From Chryseobacterium sp. ON_d1 (GTDB lineage Bacteria; Bacteroidota; Bacteroidia; Flavobacteriales; Weeksellaceae), in the NCBI RefSeq assembly GCF_006829085.1, contig NZ_BJTC01000001.1, positions 124,001-188,000 of the forward strand: a DNA stretch of 64,000 nt, read 5' to 3'. A program made the position numbers and the translations under genes. Under the pieces are notes generated by a model. The model saw nothing but the letters and a program-made list of their open reading frames with translations, made no database searches and was not told where the DNA came from. The number at the start of each line of letters is the position of its first letter. The first letter of the stretch is position 1. Of this stretch, positions 61,682 through 64,000 are shown one piece after another.

Positions 61682-62746
61682 ATGAAAAAAAAATATACCC
61701 CAACAGACCGAATGATCACGAAGATCACAGGATGGATTTCTGTTGTAATCGTTGCCGCACTTGCTGTCTGGGGCGGTTTTACCTTAAAGAATTATTATGC
61801 ATATGAACAGACCAACGATGCCCAGGTTCAGGAATATGTAAACCCTGTAATTTCGAGAGCCGGAGGATTCATTGTCGCAGTGAAATTTGAGGAAAATCAG
61901 GAGGTAAAGAAAGGCGATACCCTTTTAATCATAGATAACCGTGAATATATCCTGCAGGAAAAGCAAACTCAAGCCGCTCTTCAGAAGGCCCGGGCTCAGC
62001 TGAAAGTATTGGAAAGTACTACAGGTACCACAGAAAAGGAAGCCGCTGCAGCAATGGCTCAGATAGATGCCAATAAAGCAAAGGTTTGGAAACAACAGCT
62101 TGATTATAACCGGTATAAGAAACTGTATGATGAAGAATCTACTACCAGACAGCGATTGGAAGATGTGAAAGCAACCCTGGATGTGAATGAAAGTGATTAT
62201 AAATCGTCACAGGATAATTATGCAGCTTCGGTATCTAAGATCAATGATATTAAAGCAGAAAAAACGGTTGTTCTTGCGGAAATTGCCAGACTTGAAGCAT
62301 TGCTGGACCGTCACAAGCTGGATGTAAGTTATACAGCCGTTACTGCAGCCTATGACGGAAGAATGGGAAGAAGGACTGTTGAAGTAGGGCAGATGATTGA
62401 TGCAGGAGAAACACTCGCATTTATCGTCAATAATGAAACCGATAAATGGGTAGTGGCCAATTATAAAGAAACACAGATCAGGGATATGCATATCGGAGAT
62501 CATGTGAAGATTGTTGCAGATTCCTATCCTGACAGAGAATTCAAAGGAACCATTATTTCACTATCCCCTGCGACAGGATCAAGTTTTTCCTTGCTTCCTC
62601 CGGATAATTCCACAGGGAATTATGTGAAAATTGTACAGCGTATTCCTGTGAGAATCAGAGTGGACGGGCAAAGAAAAGATATCGATATTCTGAAAGTGGG
62701 AATGAATGTAAATGTATATGCCAATAAAAAGCATTCCAATGGCTAA
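61682..62746 (+). CDS. HlyD/EmrA family membrane fusion protein
   Basis: A 354-residue adaptor with one N-terminal membrane helix (about residues 16-36), a barrel-sandwich part (VNPVISRAGGFIVAV), a long coiled coil (about 85-210, with many Ala/Gln) and a beta-barrel part with VDGQRKDIDILKVGMNVNVYA. The EmrA-like features include DRRGWVVANYKET-type WVVANYKETQIRD. It should link the MFS pump to TolC. ATG 61682 gives the proper short N-terminus; a longer reading into the TolC gene is not credible. The end overlaps the MFS start by 8 bases. Confidence 0.92.
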   Translation: MKKKYTPTDRMITKITGWISVVIVAALAVWGGFTLKNYYAYEQTNDAQVQEYVNPVISRAGGFIVAVKFEENQEVKKGDTLLIIDNREYILQEKQTQAALQKARAQLKVLESTTGTTEKEAAAAMAQIDANKAKVWKQQLDYNRYKKLYDEESTTRQRLEDVKATLDVNESDYKSSQDNYAASVSKINDIKAEKTVVLAEIARLEALLDRHKLDVSYTAVTAAYDGRMGRRTVEVGQMIDAGETLAFIVNNETDKWVVANYKETQIRDMHIGDHVKIVADSYPDREFKGTIISLSPATGSSFSLLPPDNSTGNYVKIVQRIPVRIRVDGQRKDIDILKVGMNVNVYANKKHSNG

Positions 62747-64000
62747 AAGACAGATGCCTTACTTCAAAAAATGGGCTCCGGAATGGCTGGTTAAGATCAT
62801 CCTTTTTTCAATGACCCTTCCGGGAATTATTATCTTTTTTCTTCCGCTGTCCAATGTGAACGCAGCAGCAGGATATTACGGATGTGAGCCGGCTGATATT
62901 CAGTTTTCAGTGGCATTATTTTATGCCGGATATGTAGGATTTTACAGTCTGGAAAGAAGATTTTTCAGTTTCCTGGCTGCGAAAGAATATTTTCTTCTTT
63001 TTACCACACTGCAAATATTAGCCTGCCTGATATGCTATCTGACCCGGGAGATTTACATTCTGTTTCCGGTGCGTTTCATACAGGGAATGTTGTTTGCAGG
63101 AAATGTGAATCTCTCACTGACGCTTATTTTTACAAGATTGAGCAGTGAAAGAGCGAGGGAGATCAGCTTTTCAGTATTCTTCGGAATTCTGATTTGTGCT
63201 TTGCCTTTTAATAACCTGATCACTGCAGATCTCATTGATTCCTATAATTTTAATATTGTATATAAAACGGCCATATTCTCATACCTTCCGGGACTTGTTT
63301 TCCTGACACTTACCATGAGCAATTACAGAACCCATGCCAGGTTTCACTTGTATAAACTTGACTGGCAAAGCTTTGGGTTATTCAGTGTTATGCTTGTACT
63401 TATTGGATATATAACCATTTTTGGACAGGAATATTATTGGCTGGAAGATAGCCGGATTCTGGGAAGTGCCATTGCAATTGTTGTGCTCGCAGGTATTTCA
63501 GTATTTCGTCAGCAAGCGATTAAAAGACCTTATATCGATCTGAAGGTTTTCAGATACAGGAACTTTAAAGTAGGTCTGCTGGTCCTCTTTGTGATGTATA
63601 TCTGCCGGTTTGCCTCAGGAATTACAAACAGCTATTTTTCAACAGAGCTGCATCTGGATCCATTTTACATGTCTTATATTAATATTTTCAACCTTGGAGG
63701 ATTGGTTATTGGAGTCATTGTCGCATGCTGTATGGTTTTGCAGAAGAAAAATATACGGTATATCTGGGGGGCGGGATTTTTGATGCTGCTTATCTTCCAT
63801 GGGGTAATGTATTATTCTTTTGATGTTCAGGCCGATGAGTTTAATTATTATATCCCATTATTCATTCAGGGACTGGGGGTAGGACTGATCATGGTTCCGA
63901 CGGTTATATTTATTATTTCTTCTGTTCCTGCTGCCATTGGCCCTTCAGCTGCTGCAACAGCCCTGGCAATACGATACCTCGGATTTTGTATCAGCATCGC
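62739..64000 (+). CDS. MFS efflux transporter, DHA2/EmrB-like, truncated by window end
   Basis: An ATG overlapping the HlyD stop by 8 bases opens a frame without a stop to the window end, giving at least 420 residues. It starts MAKRQMPYFKKWAPEW and carries many membrane helices, such as FSMTLPGIIIFFLPLSNV and LLVLFVMYICRFASG; the VPTVIFIISSVPAAIG part near the end resembles the EmrB-type motif C region. With the TolC and HlyD genes it forms an EmrAB-TolC-type pump. The exported compound is unknown. The 3' end is missing. Confidence 0.88.
   Translation, partial: MAKRQMPYFKKWAPEWLVKIILFSMTLPGIIIFFLPLSNVNAAAGYYGCEPADIQFSVALFYAGYVGFYSLERRFFSFLAAKEYFLLFTTLQILACLICYLTREIYILFPVRFIQGMLFAGNVNLSLTLIFTRLSSERAREISFSVFFGILICALPFNNLITADLIDSYNFNIVYKTAIFSYLPGLVFLTLTMSNYRTHARFHLYKLDWQSFGLFSVMLVLIGYITIFGQEYYWLEDSRILGSAIAIVVLAGISVFRQQAIKRPYIDLKVFRYRNFKVGLLVLFVMYICRFASGITNSYFSTELHLDPFYMSYINIFNLGGLVIGVIVACCMVLQKKNIRYIWGAGFLMLLIFHGVMYYSFDVQADEFNYYIPLFIQGLGVGLIMVPTVIFIISSVPAAIGPSAAATALAIRYLGFCISI

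Overview
The window looks like chromosomal DNA from a flavobacterium of the Chryseobacterium type (Bacteroidota, Weeksellaceae). The base composition is AT-rich. There are two TonB-dependent receptor/DUF4249 lipoprotein pairs, a GLPGLI-family protein, a DUF2723/GT117 membrane protein and many AraC regulators. Several genes are preceded by the Bacteroidota -7 promoter element TAnnTTTG, and most starts lack a strong Shine-Dalgarno sequence. I see no rRNA, tRNA, CRISPR array, insertion sequence, integrase or phage module. The genus assignment is inference from gene content, not from a marker gene.

1-9.6 kb: a DUF2652 cyclase-fold protein with an out-of-frame overlapping small ORF, an AraC regulator with a complete flavobacterial promoter, an NmrA-like reductase plus SRPBCC protein, two SDR genes followed by their own AraC regulator, a DUF6624-like lipoprotein, a small heat-shock protein and a CPA2 antiporter. 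9.6-15.3 kb: TonB receptor/DUF4249 pair no. 1, divergent from a LytS-type kinase, a degenerate stand-alone receiver and a LytTR response regulator. 15.3-23.6 kb: GLPGLI, PhzF, a secreted peptidase-S74 protein, an AraC/acetyltransferase/hydrolase cluster and an HExxH protein.

23.6-26.2 kb: an arsenic resistance cluster (arsR, DUF6428, Trx-type arsenate reductase, ACR3) in which one 18-bp sequence occurs both before arsR and again between arsR and the structural genes. 26.4-31.4 kb: an AraC regulator with a membrane protein, an exported class II cyclic-nucleotide phosphodiesterase, an agmatine-deiminase-family lipoprotein, an AraC/GyrI-like regulator and a small membrane protein. 31.5-37.5 kb: a ChlI-like AAA+/VWA pair and a two-gene flavin amine oxidase operon. 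38.2-40.5 kb: an overlapping sensor kinase/NarL-type regulator pair.

40.9-53.5 kb: an amidohydrolase whose metal site appears split by a membrane insertion, an ACT protein, a lipoprotein hydrolase, a VOC protein, an Ntn-hydrolase with a TPR tail, two Crp/Fnr regulators, a YoaK protein, TonB/DUF4249 pair no. 2, a TlpA-like thioredoxin and a RidA protein preceded by a CRP-like palindrome. 53.9-64 kb: a secreted surface protein, an SDR with an altered active site, the GT117 protein, and an AraC regulator divergent from a TolC/HlyD/MFS tripartite efflux operon that runs off the window end.

The strongest candidates for something new are the membrane-inserted amidohydrolase, the kinase/pseudo-receiver/LytTR set beside a TonB receptor, the AraC-type 21-bp direct repeat in front of the SDR operon, and the orphan ChlI/VWA and flavin-oxidase pairs. 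No single island stands out as an obviously undescribed multi-gene system.
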